From Paraspadella gotoi (lineage: Eukaryota > Chaetognatha): a stretch of DNA of 64,000 nucleotides. The position numbers were made by a program, and so were the translations under genes. Under the pieces are notes generated by a model. It saw only the letters and a list, made by a program, of their open reading frames with translations. It made no database searches and was not told where the DNA came from. The DNA lies in the NCBI GenBank assembly GCA_051294375.1, contig JBJCIZ010000239.1, positions 2,865,476-2,929,475 on the forward strand, given 5' to 3'. Numbering within the stretch: position 1 is the first letter of the stretch; each line of letters starts with the position of its first letter. Shown piece after piece: positions 27,455 through 39,911 of the stretch.

Positions 27455-28091
27455 CTGGTGACAAGTGCTCTCTCTTTTTTTTAAATCAATTAAGAAACGG
27501 AAGGGGAAAATTACTAAACCGGTTTAATAGGATATTAATTAGCTAGTCCTGTTAACTTGATATGGTTTCATTAAAGAAGCTTGTATTCATAGTTTTTGTT
27601 AATTTTATTTTCAAGGTTACTTCAAGTTGTCCGTTCCCGTTATCTGAGGAGGCTGGGAAGTTCTATTCAAGCCAAATTGGGGGGGGGGGAGATAGGTGGG
27701 GAAGGCTTATTGATTCTTAAAATCACCACCCGCGCCTTTGACTAACCTGTTTTAAGATGCTCAATTCAATAACTTCGTAGATTATGAATTATTTATATTG
27801 GTTGCGAGATTAAAATAAAGGGGAAGTAAAGTCTAAAGGTGCTTTGCTTTCCTCCGCAGAATCACCAAATACGCAATACCGAGCATTATAATGTGGCTTC
27901 ATACAACTACAAATGTGTGAAGGTGAGGTCTAAAATGAATTTAGCAAACAACGATTTCTAATTCAGGGCTGACAAAATAGATACACATAAGCGGATATCG
28001 ACGACACCAAACACGGATCTCGCGAATCACAAGCGAAGAAAAAAAAAAGAGTTTTTTAATTCTTAGCCTTGGACACTAAAAAGAAGAAATG
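27455..28091. other. Intergenic between PSMB6 and the SPFH gene
   Basis: Contains a G9 run near 27670 and AT-rich sequence. If the 27168-27454 exon is coding, its start codon or a trans-splice site should lie here, but I could not identify one. Confidence 0.4.
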
Positions 28092-28877
28092 TCAGGAGAG
28101 GGCGGCGAACTTGGGCATCTTGTCGCCGGAAAGGACGCGCCTCTCGACGCCTCCCGCCTTGATGGAGGCGAGGCGGATGAGGCCGCCCGAGGATCCATCC
28201 CGCGACATGGCCAGGCTGAGGGTGTTGGCGCAGAAGTCGAGGCACTGCTGCTCCGTCATGCCTTCCTTGAAGGTGGCGTCCACGTAGCCGTAAACGTAAG
28301 TGGAACCTGATCCTCCGATGGCGAAAGGCTGACGAACGCACATCCCGCCAATGGGAACGGAATAGACTTGACCTGTGAACAATTTGAACAATTTGAACAA
28401 TTTGAACAATTTGAAGCCCCGGCGTTTATTTTTTTTTTGTCTATCTTTTTTGCTCTCTCACTCTCTCGCTTTCTCGCTCTCACCCCCATGCTTGCGATCC
28501 CAGCCGGCGACGATGATGCCCGCAGTGAGGGAATCCCGATAGTTGTAACACATTTCCCTGAAGATAGAGGCGGCCGTCTTGACCAGCGCAGGCTCGCCGG
28601 TCTGCACCTCGTAAAAGCTAAGATGGTACTTGACCACGTCGGCGATAGCTTGGGTGTCCGCCGCCGAGCCGGACCGACAACAATAGATGTTGTCGGTGAT
28701 GGGAGTGAGTTTGTCGGTGACTCGATTGGCGATGTAGGCACCCGTCGTTGTGCGGCTGTCGGCCCCGATGACGACGCCATCGGCGTACTCGACCGCCATG
28801 ATGGAAGTGCCGGTGGAATGCTCTTTGGTCATCCACTCGGGGCCGGAAGGAGCCATCATCGTCGCGGAAAAAGACAT
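28092..28877 (-). CDS. PSMB6: Proteasome subunit beta type-6 (beta-1, caspase-like active site)
   Basis: Catalytic beta-1 subunit of the 20S proteasome, which cleaves after acidic residues. Two exons, 28877-28484 and 28372-28092, join in phase to 224 residues. A 23-residue propeptide ends at Gly23; the mature chain begins TSIMAVEY, so Thr1 is kept (Thr2 of many orthologs is Ser here). Catalytic Asp17 (ADSRTT) and Lys33 (VTDKLTP) are present, as are the [21 protein letters not shown] and RDGSSGG blocks. The family identity is very clear. The 111-base intron ends in a short tandem repeat. Confidence 0.97.
28379..28416 (+). repeat. Tandem AACAATTTG repeat at the 3' splice site of the PSMB6 intron
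   Basis: Four copies of a nine-base unit (AACAATTTG on the plus strand) directly precede the acceptor of PSMB6 exon 2, so on the coding strand the pyrimidine-rich tract is built from CAAATTGTT units. Confidence 0.85.
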
Positions 28878-30087
28878 GGTAATGTGGACGAGTTTTTAGA
28901 TGGAAATTGTAAGAATATATGGTTTCTGCAATAGATCATTTGTTTTAAAATAAGCCAGGATAAACGAACAAAAAATGTCTGGCAATCAGTGAATTAGGAA
29001 ATATTCTGTCGATTGTGAATTTTGCTTTTTCTCTTTCTTTATATTTATGATGTAAAGAATAACAAGATATGATATAAAGGACTAGATTCTATGTAAGCAC
29101 ATGGGTGAGGTCTCATTTTTATCGCTAATAAAAAGGATAACAAATTGTATCGAAGCTTCTCCTGATAAAATTGAGGTTTTTTGATTATATTAATTTCGTC
29201 AGACCCAATTTTACAGAATATTGTTACCCTGGTGCTAATTTGAAATAAAGGTTAGACATAATAAAGTTATTGTTTAATGAAAATTGTTAATTTAAAAAAA
29301 AAAAAACAGTCGGGCATTAAAACAAATAAAAAATTAAACGATTATAATATTTTTAAAAGAAACCCAGGACTAATAGAGATATTCCCCTTAACTTGTAGGG
29401 TTGCTGGGGTAGGTCGGACTTTCACAGATTTGGGGCGACTACTTTGCGAACGAAACTTGACGCAACGATTTGAATCTACGAGATAAAGAAATATACTATT
29501 GCCATAGTACAATCAGCTAAATCTTAATTTCAAAGGCAACTATCATCTAACTAAGTACTATGTATATCAAATACGCTTCCAAAAAAAATTTAAAGAATAC
29601 TAAATAGAAAACTTTGCTCAGAAAATACGTACGTCGATTGTCGACATTTTTATTAAGCATACCCTTTTCAAGAGCATTCCAGCAATCCTCGCTAGAACCA
29701 AAATTAAAAAAAATGGCACATAAAAAACAAAATTACAACAAAAAAAAGCGAGACAAATTGAATGACGATTGAATGACAAATTGAATGACGATTGACGAAT
29801 GACTATCTGACGAGAACAAAAAAAATGTGTTCTCAACAAGAAACGAATGAAAACGAACCACGGGGACAATCACATAGAAATTGGTGAGTTTTTTTTTTCT
29901 CGATGAGAACGATTGTCGAATGGAGACGAAACATAAAAAAAATGAGTTTCAATGGATTCGGTGAAGAAGAGCCCGGTGTTAAAAACGATTAAGTATCAAG
30001 TTAAAAGAGTTAATTCCGATCATATTACTAAACTTCAAAAAAAAAAAGTTATATTAATTATATAAAACTTTTAATCGTTTAAATATT
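28878..30087. other. Intergenic between DENND5 and PSMB6
   Basis: AT-rich, with no gene seen. It contains a short tandem array at 29753-29803 built from AATGACGATTG and AATGACAAATTG units, plus several A-runs. The PSMB6 promoter should lie near 28880-29100. Confidence 0.5.
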
Positions 30088-33000
30088 TTACTCGAATGTA
30101 TTCAGCAAAGAGGGTTCTAGAGAAATGTTGAAATCGAGAAGCGAGCAAAGAATCTGGATGATGAATGTGACGCGTTGGGGATCGCGAAGCAAGGCCGTCG
30201 ACTCGTACATGGTCGCCGTCACCGAGGAATTGGCCACGAGTGGAATCCATTGATGCAGTAAGTGATCTCTAAATGATAAAACAAACAAACGAACCAAAAA
30301 AATAATTAAGGAACGAATCCGAACAAAACAAACCAAATAAAAAAATCGTCAACTTACCTCGCCCCGATGCACATGAGTTGCTGGAATTTTCCGTCTTTCC
30401 CAATGGAGGCCATGCCGGCGATTCTGCCGACGGCGCGACAGAGGCACTGTTGAGCGATTTGGAGTTCGGCAGGGCCGGCGCGCTGACCGTGAACGTGCGG
30501 AGCCACCGACGCCGCCAGCGTCTCCAGTTGCATCTTGACTTTTTCGAAAACGTCCCAGACGTAGACCTTTCTCATCGGAATACGGGACGATCTGAGGCCA
30601 GATTGAAAAAGCATTTCTAGACACGGGATGAGCCCATCCTCGCTGCACAGAAGGTGAGTCAGGGAGGTGGACGAGGTGGCGGTGCCAAGGCCGTTTCCGC
30701 GTATGATGCTGCCGCCGCCGGGACCAACTCCGCGACCGCCGCCTTGGAGTTCCATCTTGTGAAAGTACTGCAATGTGATAATAAGGACAACCAGTTTCAA
30801 TTTCGTTCTTTCGTTAAAAGTGAACAACATTGCTCAACATTGCTTAACAACCTTGATAATATTGTTGCACGCATCGCCGAGCCATTCTTCTATCTCTTGG
30901 TTGGTGAGCGGGACGCCTCCACCGAACCCACTGGCGTTTCTTAAAGACGCCACTACTGACGCCGCACTGACGTTTGTGACAACCTCTCCGAAGCTTCCGG
31001 TGGGTACATATTCGACGCCTGGTATATTTAATAAATCATGTTTTAAGTTGGGGTAATAATATATAATATAATAGGAAATTTTGCATAACTCAACAAGACC
31101 GACCTGGAGATCTTCCACCCGATCTTCCGACCGAGGGGCTTCTGGCTCTGGGCGAGGCTTTGCAAGTGGAGAATAGCTCTTCTTCCTTGACGGAGTGAGG
31201 GACGAGGTCTCCGACCAAAAGGCGTTCGGTGCTGCCATCGTCGACGCCTTTGCCCAACCAGCGACCGCAGGGAAACTTAAATACGTGTCCTGAATGAATT
31301 ACGGAAACAAACACGAGTCAGTGACAGTTTAAACTTTAATGTCGATATTAAAATTAACACATCTACCCGTGATTTCATTCCTGACGAGCACATGTTCCAG
31401 CTGGCACCGCGGCGCCATACCGGAATTGTCGTGGCCGATTCTCAGCGACGTGAGGATCCCGAGATTTTTGTGGCGAAACTGAAGTTCGAGCGAACCGCGA
31501 GGAACGGGAAGGATACCCGTGTCTCCCAGCGTTCCTGAGAATGGGAATTAGAGACCCCGAGGTCATAAGATTTTTTTTTTATTTGTCTATAATTTTATTT
31601 TAACACTGCGGCATTTTATATTTTATATTTTTTTATTTTCATTTGATTACCCTTCTTAAAATTGAAATAGTTATCACTTTAACTAACCCGAAACGCAAAC
31701 GTAAATATTTGCGGAAGTTGAAGAAGCGTGGAATTTTCGCGAAGGAAAAATGACGAGGCGGTAAGTGACAAAGGTGGACGTGAAAGTATTCGTGAAGCAA
31801 AAGAAGTCGACGGCGTTGAGTGAAAGGAGATGGAATAATAGTTGCTCCCTTTCGTCCTAAAAACAAAAAAAAAAAATAACAAATGCAAAAAAAAAAAAAA
31901 AGTTGCTAAGACGACGATCCTATTCACGAATTATCGACCTCGCTGCGTAGAAAGGCGTATCTTTTGTAGAGCCTTTGCAGTAGAGTTTCGTGATCAGCCT
32001 GCGGCGGGGCTTGCCCGAATACCGCGGCGCTTCCTTTCGATGCCGGTTTCGGTTCGAACGAGAGGCGTTCCCGAATGCCGAGCCCCCTGACATCAGTGCT
32101 TTGAGATGGGACGAAAGTAGTTTTTTTTCCAGCGCTAGACGAACCCATGCGCGGGCAAAACCTTTCGGGGAACGAAGGGAAATAATTTTGAGATAAAATG
32201 TCCAAAATTTAATTGGAATAAAAATGAATCCGTACCGATTTCAGTCCTAATTTCGCTCATGCCCTGAACGTTGAGCATATCGGCTTCCAAAGTGTTGGGC
32301 AAGGGCCGCCATCCGAAGACTTCGGTTGAGGCACTGCGGCTGCTGGCGCGAGCACGTCGACTATTACGAGGCGTCGTCGATGTTCCGCTTACAATAGATG
32401 GAGAGGCGCCGCGGTGATATCCAGACGAAGATCCTCGCTGAGTGTCCGGCTGTAAAAATGTATACTTTAATGTCATTTGCATATTGCAGTAATCTAAAGA
32501 AACTTCAACCCTTTAGGTATACGGCTTTATTTCGAAACATCAATTTAAATTTGGTCAATGTAAACGATATAAGAATACATAGATTATGTATAATTTTCAT
32601 CATAATGATAAATTTTTTATCTGACGAATGATCGATAAAGTACTTTGTCATTAAATTTAAACGATTCTTTCACGAGCTTCTTAAACGAAAGAAACAAAAA
32701 GAGTTTTACAAGGTTATTAACTAAGAGGGACCAGCTCTCATGTGATTTCGCTGTTAGGTTGCTTTCCCAATCCAACCTACTCAACGCAACCAAATCCTCT
32801 TAGAGGGCTCTCCATGAAGGCAACTGTGGTGTTAAAGTAGTCGTTCCTCTAATTTTTATCTAAAAGAATAATTAATGTGTGTCTTAATTGAAAGCTTGCG
32901 GTGTCTCGCTATCTTGGAAAACTGATGGAGGCCTTAACACAAGATAGATTGTGTTTAAACTGTGTTCTATCAATTTAATATCATGTACAACCTGTCCAGT

Positions 33001-36000
33001 AGGCGTTCCATCTCTCGACGGTCCGCCATAAAAGACCGGAGAGTACGGGGGCTTGTCGGATGCTGGCGACGAATGGGCGGAAGTCGGAGCCGAGGCGCAA
33101 GTTCGATGGGGAGGCGGTGCGTACCCGGCTGGGGACATTAGCGGCGGCACCTTGGGACGCGGACTGCGGCGGCGTCGAGCGGAGCGATGGCTTCCGCTGC
33201 CAACCGAACTCCCATCCGCACTGGGTGGGTCCATATCAGTCGAGTGAAACTCGGGATCTTCCACGGTGGATCGACGCATCTCTTGAAAGGCTAATAGATG
33301 TGACCACAGCGCAGATTTGCCGTGCTTCGTCTAAGTTTGAGAAAAAAAAAAGAAGCTCACCCTTAACCAAAATTTCATTGATTTATACGTAGTAGAAAAG
33401 AAGGTAACATAGTTTTGACGTCACATTAAAAAAGAAACTAACCTGAAGCCCATGACTCCAAATCCGCTCGAGCAAATCGCAAAGGGCAACGATGAGCGTG
33501 TTTTCTTCAACTCCGGTGAGGCTTACGTCACCGTGACCCAACTCCACTGCCTCGTGTCCCATTTTGGCCACAAGCATTCTCTTCGTTTTAGCCTAAGTCC
33601 AAAAATGATGGGAAGCTCCAGAATAAATAAATAAAAAGAAAATAAAGAGGAATCGAAAGGAAGCCCACCTTGGCTTCTTTTAAAAGAGTTTCTACGAATT
33701 TCCAGTTGGTCTGCGCGATGACGGCCGGTGAAAGATCGGACAGCTTGGGGTTCTGTGAGGCATACTTGATGGGATCCCTAGCTCCGGGGGCCGCCTTCAC
33801 GCGGGCCTCGCTCACGTACTTTTCACGTTGGTCCAAAGTCAACTGCAGGTGCTCGCTGTGTTGCATCTGTCGATCCTTACGACGCCATTTCGCGCTGTCC
33901 CTCCTTCGATGAAAGAGATACGAATTCGTTCAAGTTCGGACGATCGAATCGACTAATAATTAAGTCTTTACCAAGTCCTTACCTCTTTGGTTTGTGATGA
34001 GGCAGCGCGAGATGATAAGAGGGATCGTGACCACGCGGGTCGACGAGCGATGAGTTGACGGAGGAAAAATCTCGTACGACGAACGTGTCCGGATTCAAGT
34101 TAGGGAAAAAACTGTTCAAAAAAAATTAAAAAATAAAAAAATAAACCGCTCAAGCTCATGAAGCGGGATCCTAATTTTTATTTCTAGTTTTCTGTATGTA
34201 TACGTATACTTTTAAAATTATATCTTATACCTATTTTTGCAAAATCTCACAATTACCCTTTTTCGTGCTGCGTCGAAATCAAAGGCAACTCAGTCAGTTC
34301 GTCGCCTACGATGATTTGCTCCCTTCTTTCCAACCAGGGAAGGATGCGGGGTTTGGGCGCCACGTGATTAATGACGTCGGCGCGCTTTTCGACCGGAAGT
34401 TCCGTTTCCAGGATGCAGGTGCACGGCTCGTATCGAGAAGCGCGAATCTGTTCTTCGCCCAGTTGATCGCGAATCACCTTGATTCTGCGTCGAGGGATTT
34501 GGCGGGGGAGGGGGTGGGGGATTGGTCGACGCGGAGATAAATTTATTCGTTCATTCTCCGTCAACCACGTTAAAATAATAAATCATTCCCAGATTGTACC
34601 TCGCGTCAAAAATAACTAAGAAAGGATCGGGCGTCAGCTGCGACTGTTGTATCTCCGACTGAATCCACTGCATCATTATTTTGTTGTCGATCAAAGTGGT
34701 GAACATTTGAGTCTCGATGAAGCGAGATAAGAACGGAAGAACCTTCATNNNNNNNNNNNNNNNNNNNNNNNNTCAATATGAACAACGGATCAAGGTTTCG
34801 CCAAAACGTAAATTATCTTCGCAAAAAACTGATTCGAAAAAGTAATTTAGAATTTCTCTTTAATTGCCTTTCAAGTCCTTTAACCACTCATGAGCAATTG
34901 CTAATTAGTACCTGCTGCGGTTGATCCGACAAAAAGGCGGTCTTGTCAAAATTTTGCATCTGATCTCTGTTGCTCAACCAAGTTTCGAAATCGTTGACGG
35001 CTTCTTCGTTTCCCGGATGAATGACGAAGTTCTCGTAGGTTCTGTAATATAATTTGATGGTTGTACCAATTTCATAATAATATAATATATATATATACAA
35101 TATAATAATAATAATATAGCGATAAACGGTTACCTAAAGAGATGCACGAAACGATTGAAGAAAATCTGCCTGACGGCGTTGTTGACTCGAAGCTCCCGCA
35201 ATTGCGACAAGGGCCAATCGCTGCTGATGATCGCCTTCCGTCGAAGAGGTGGCGCCTCTGCGGGACATTCCTCGACGTCTTGGAGGCCTGGGGAAGATGT
35301 GGCGGGAAAATACGAAGTGGAAAATTTCAAAATGACGATGAAGATAATTATCCTGAGAGTGAAAACTACGAGATAAAATTCTCACCTTCGGGATAACTGA
35401 GATCTTTGACGAGTTTATTTTTGTCCAGATCGAAATCGGACAAAACTCCGGCTCGTTTGACGATCGCCGTGATCCGCGCCATTGCTTCGCTCTTTTCCAA
35501 GACTTCGACGCGTTGCTACGAAAAACCAAAAACCATTTTTTTGGGTTTTTTTTTTAATTACTAATTATTGTTGACATAAGATATTTTTGCAACCATTCCC
35601 GCAATTATTTGTTTGCTCCGTTTTCTTTTCAGAAAAAAAAGAATAATTACAATAAATCATAACGAATTCAATTCTTGCGAAGTACGAATAGACTTTCCGG
35701 TCTATCACCTGCTGCTGCGGCGTGAGATTTTGTCTCGACAGTCTGCCTGAGATCATTCTGGGAGAAGGAGTGTTGCCTCGCGAGTCTTGCCACGCCCCTT
35801 CCGGGTGATTCTCGTCGGAAAGGGAGGCCGTCCACACCTGATTCTTCAAGTCGTTGGTGGACTTGGAACCAAGTCTATAGGCTTCGGTGAGCTGAGACGG
35901 ATGATTGCGTTGCTGGCGGTGACTGTTGCTTGAGTATTGATCGGGGTCATGGACGTGTCCGGAGCCGTCATCGGAAGGGCGCGGAGAGAAGACGTTCCCC

Positions 36001-38959
36001 TCGGAATCTCGCGGACCCGAAGTTTGAGGAAGATGGGAATTGTTGTTTTCGTTTTCGGGCTCCGCCCACTGAGGCAGGAATTAGAAAGAGAAGTAAACTT
36101 GATTGATTAATTACTTATTTAATAATAATAATAATCTTTATGAAAACTTAATCATTACAACACTCAACAATAAGAAACCTCGAGAGTGACGTCGAACTGT
36201 CGAAAGGCTTCTTGAATCTCACGGAGGAAGTGATATTGATCGGGAAAAACGGGGAGGTCCTCTGGAATGTTGACGGATCTTTGATCGATGTCCACGAAGC
36301 ACATGGAAGCTTCTTGAGGCAAATCTTGCAAGGGTCCTCGGTCGTCATCGTGCAATCCGTCCCCCTATCGACGAAATGCGGGGTTTTTTTGCGACATTAT
36401 TTCGGAAGAGTTTCGTGACTAAGAATCCTCGCATCTCACAACCCCACTTACTGAGGGCAAGTATGTTTAAATCAAACCTTTTTATGTCCCCTCAATCCCA
36501 TGATGAAAGGAACGGGAGCGTCGAGAAAATGATGAAGCGATGCGGGAAGTATAGGGACGTAGACGTGTTGCCATGTGAACGGGAACAACAATGCGCAGAT
36601 TCCTGAAGAATTACTCATTAGTAATCCGATGCACTTTCAGAGAAACCAGAAATCATCAGAATTGACTTACCTTCGGCTACCAGCATGAGTCGTTGGTAAT
36701 CAGTTGAATGAAGAAGAATTTGTGTCTCTAAGCAGGCGCACGTAAATAGCTGATGCAAGAGTTATATTTTGGTGCTTGTTTAATATGAAATTGGTACAAC
36801 CAATATATTTTTTTTCTAAACTTGACCCTACTACGTACATTTAAAACTATTTATAAAGTGGTTAAACGAAGGTATATATTTCATGATCCATTGAAACCAT
36901 TGAAAATATAATTCGATGACAATGACTTACTTGGACTAGATTCTCCATGCCGAGCATAAGGAACAACTGTGTAAATGATAAGTCAAAAAGCGGCAACTCG
37001 GCCGAGCTGGGCCTTTGGCAAAAAATGGGTTTGGTAACGGAAAAGAATTTCATGGATCTCCCTGGAGGCGGTAGCGGAACCTGGTAGGGGGGGATATATT
37101 GGGCTATAGAATTAAGACAAAATATTCCCGTTTTACTTTATCAAAATTTTGATAGACTTGCCTCAAATAAAGCGTTATAAACGTAAGACTCGATGGGGAG
37201 TTTAGGGGGAGCGTCGTTGAGGATGGACGAGTGAATTTGTTCTAGGATGGAGCGACAGGCGTTGAAAAAAGGGAGTTGAGTGATAAGGCAAATGGTTTTA
37301 GTAACGAAGAGTTTGTCAGATTTTGCGTCGTATTCGATCAAACTGTCCTCGAGATGGCCTGTGGAAATAAAAAGGTTAACTTTGTTAATCCTAATAAAGT
37401 TGGTTTTTACCGACTGTGGTTTTTACAAGAGCGCTATTAATAGTGCCCACCCAGCAATTTTCCCACGTCGTAGAGATCGGAGTCGACATCTCGCGCGGGT
37501 TCACTTTCCGCGCCACTGGGCCGCCGACTTCGCCGACACAGCGTCGGCGGCGGAGTCCGTTCGTTGAAAGGATCGATGTTGTAGTAAAGCGTTTTGCTTT
37601 GACTGTTCGCCAATTCCGCCAGGTGCATAGCGTGCAACGTTTGCATTGCAGCGCAGATGGACCGATCGCGCACCTCCTGAGCAATGAAAAAAACGACAAT
37701 CAATGACATCACGTATATCAATCGGTGGGTGGTACTGGTAGGTTACGAGTTTTTAAATGGATTTGAACTTTTTACATAATACATTTATATATATATTATA
37801 TAACCTCTAACGCTAGGTAATTGAAAATTAGTAGTAGCATAAAAAAAAGTAATCCAATGTCCGCCTTACCTCGTAAAAAGTGATGGTGCTGCCATAAATC
37901 CTGGATCCATCCTCTTTGGTGATGAGAAACGTGTGAAAGAATGTAAAGTCTTTGTCTCGAGGCTTCGGCGACACTGAGGGCGAGTAAATTCGATCCGTGG
38001 TGAAGGACAAACCTCTGGGACAGCAGAGGAGGGCGACGCTTTTCGCGTCGAATGGGTTGTTGGGGACGCTGAAAAAAAAATTAATACGTGGCTGAAAAAG
38101 CTTCTGTTATGGTGGACTAAAATCCACCAACCGTTCATCAGCGGCCATTGGTGCCGGAGGCAAGTCATTCGCCTCCCAACCCAAAGGTCCGGGGTTCTAG
38201 CCCGGTGGTCGTCTGGCAGTTAAGAGGGACGGGGCGCTTAACCCGCCTGTAACATGGTGTTACAGCCTGATCCGAAGCTCAGGGACTGCTTATATTGAAC
38301 GGTTCTGTCATTAACACTTATAGCTTATTTATTAAGTGAAAGTTTTATATTGGACCAATTTCATAAAATTCAGCTCCTTGTGTTTTGATGCTGGGTGGAG
38401 CACAATATTGTATTGCCTATCTAATACTTAAGGGAGTGGTCTTTTCTTTTGAAACTTTCACTTCATTGATAGGGAAGCTAGGCAGTCTGAGAGTGAATAA
38501 ACGAGACTGAGAGAGTCGTGATTAAAAGCTTTTTTGTTCCTTACATTGCTATTTCATTATCTTGTAAGACTAACAGTGAAGGAGGCCTTAATCCACTAAA
38601 GCCTGTCCAAAGTCGGGGACAAGATAGCTTATTTATTAAATGAATGGATAAGTTTTATATTGGTTGTACCAATTTCATTTTATATAATAATAATAATATA
38701 ATGGGCTCTCTAAAGCCGTCCACTAAAACAGTCACCGCAACGATCTCTCTCCAGATTTTAAGTACCTCTCGGGAAAGTGATTGAGGACGGCACATTTGTA
38801 AGGTCTGGAGAGCGGCGCCACGTGGAGGTTGTCCCCGCTGAGCGTGTCGGGTTCGAGGCCGGAGGAGAGGTCGAGGCCGACAACGGCGAAATAGTCGGCG
38901 AAGCGGGCCGACGCGCCCGACGTCGTCGCTCCGCCACCGTCTCCGCAAGTCGCCGTCAT
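30088..38959 (-). CDS. DENND5A: DENND5-type Rab GEF (DENN - RUN - PLAT - RUN)
   Basis: DENND5 proteins bind Rab6 and activate Rab39 in Golgi-endosome traffic. About 26 exons run from the first in-frame ATG (38959) to the stop at 30088; roughly 1,690 residues. The DENN part includes [61 protein letters not shown] and AFLSDQPQ (exons 38766-38959 to about 34600). RUN1 includes [19 protein letters not shown] and ALWSHLL. PLAT includes [21 protein letters not shown] and [11 protein letters not shown]2 ends with [19 protein letters not shown]. Exon 37358-37162 uses a GC donor (GAG|GCAAGT). Exon 32161-31939 needs one extra base at the C5 run 32083-32087. A 24-N gap (34749-34772) removes the 5' part of one exon. 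DENND5A and DENND5B are equally close; an upstream first exon is possible. Confidence 0.96.
32474..32494 (+). repeat. Partial copy of octamer-containing element
   Basis: CATTTGCATATTGCAGTAAT matches the sequence downstream of the palindrome at 52868 and 61590, but without the stem. Intronic in DENND5. Confidence 0.45.
32700..32950. repeat. Intronic repeat mosaic with R1-like fragment
   Basis: Positions 32885-32940 carry TTAATTGAAAGCTTGC and TGATGGAGGCCTTAA blocks of the R1 family. Upstream, CTAAGAGG (about 32720) and CCTCTTAG (about 32796) form short inverted ends around a separate segment. It is degraded and its boundaries are uncertain. Confidence 0.5.
34749..34772. other. Assembly gap (24 N)
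   Basis: A run of 24 undetermined bases that hides the 5' boundary of one DENND5 exon. Confidence 0.99.
35057..35083 (+). repeat. Isolated SINE-tail hairpin (TGGTTGTACCAATTTCAT)
   Basis: Only the 3' end of the R1/tRNA-SINE tail, followed by an AT-rich microsatellite (TAATATAATATAT...). Other isolated tails are at 36786-36808 (reverse), 44523-44542, 59761-59785 (reverse) and 60256-60282 (reverse). They look like severely 5'-truncated insertions. Confidence 0.65.
38105..38372 (+). mobile_element. tRNA-derived SINE (tRNA-like head, shared tail)
   Basis: In DENND5 intron 1. A T-arm-like hairpin CCGGG-GTTCTAG-CCCGG (38189-38205, box-B-like GGTTCTAGCC) follows an anticodon-arm-like hairpin GGAGGC..GCCTCC (about 38156-38176). 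There is no acceptor stem or 3' CCA context, so it is not a functional tRNA gene. The 3' part shares CTTATTTATTAA and TTTTATATTGGACCAATTTCAT with family R1. Confidence 0.75.
38430..38679 (+). repeat. SINE-like repeat R1, copy c
   Basis: Full-length copy 60 bases downstream of the tRNA-headed SINE. It ends with the complete tail ATATTGGTTGTACCAATTTCAT and is followed by a (TAA)n-type microsatellite. Confidence 0.87.
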
Positions 38960-39911
38960 CGCCTCCGAGTCCCGTGGATGACGAGGGGTCGGCACCGATC
39001 CGCGTCCGGGAGGAGAGTCATTGTTCGGAGTCGCGAACAGTTTGAATGGTTCATCCCCATCATCGAATCATTTTCTTAGAAATGAATTATGAAATAAAAT
39101 TCAAAGGTGGTAAAAAGTAGTCGAGAGTCGTAATTCGAACAAAAATGTAAAGAAGCTCGTTACAATAAAAAAAAAAAAAAATCAAAGAATATATATATAT
39201 AAAAAAAAATATTTTGGTATCAACGGCTAAAATTATAGAATAAATAAGATTCAAAATCAACAACCCTACTCTCAAATCAATGTTTCAAACAAAAAATCTT
39301 AAATATAGGATTTTTGCTTAATCTTCTCTTAATGAAAATATTATTATGAGGGGAAAAAAACCAACTTATATTTAACTATTTTATTCATACTTCATTCACA
39401 TCGTTTAAGGGTAAATAATTAATGATTCACTACTTAACTTCAAGCTAATATATTTTTGAATAGGAAACAAACTTTAATTTCGAAGGGAATCTTAACAAAT
39501 TTCAAAACTTCGAAAATTCTGAGATCATTAATCGAGCACCACATAATTATTCACCAATTCGGGTGAATCAAAAATGAGACCGACGCAAATTCTATATCCC
39601 AATATTCTTCTTTTTTTTCGATGAGCATACTATGGCACATTAACACTCTTTGTTAACGCTAACAAAGTGAAAAAAAAAGCAACCTCATAACAAATGTAAT
39701 AATGTCTGTAAAAATAATTACGGTTTTGACAGATCTACGTCTCGTGTAAGTCAATCGGCATGATTTAAGTTCAATTGTGTTTTTAAACAAACGTCCATGC
39801 ACTGGTGCAAGTATTATAATTGTATTAGAAGAATTAATGAGAGCGGCGCAATGCAATAACGACGAGAAAAGACTTCTTTTCTTCGCCCCCCGAAAAAAAA
39901 AATTTGAGAGT
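38960..39911. other. Intergenic between the Pro/Gln/Ser-rich gene and DENND5
   Basis: DENND5 5' flank (GC-richer to about 39060) and 3' flank of the upstream gene. AT-rich, with no other gene seen. Confidence 0.5.

Noticed and set aside
38150-38210. Possible functional tRNA gene
   Set aside because: T-arm and anticodon-arm hairpins exist, but there is no acceptor stem, and the element continues into a SINE body.
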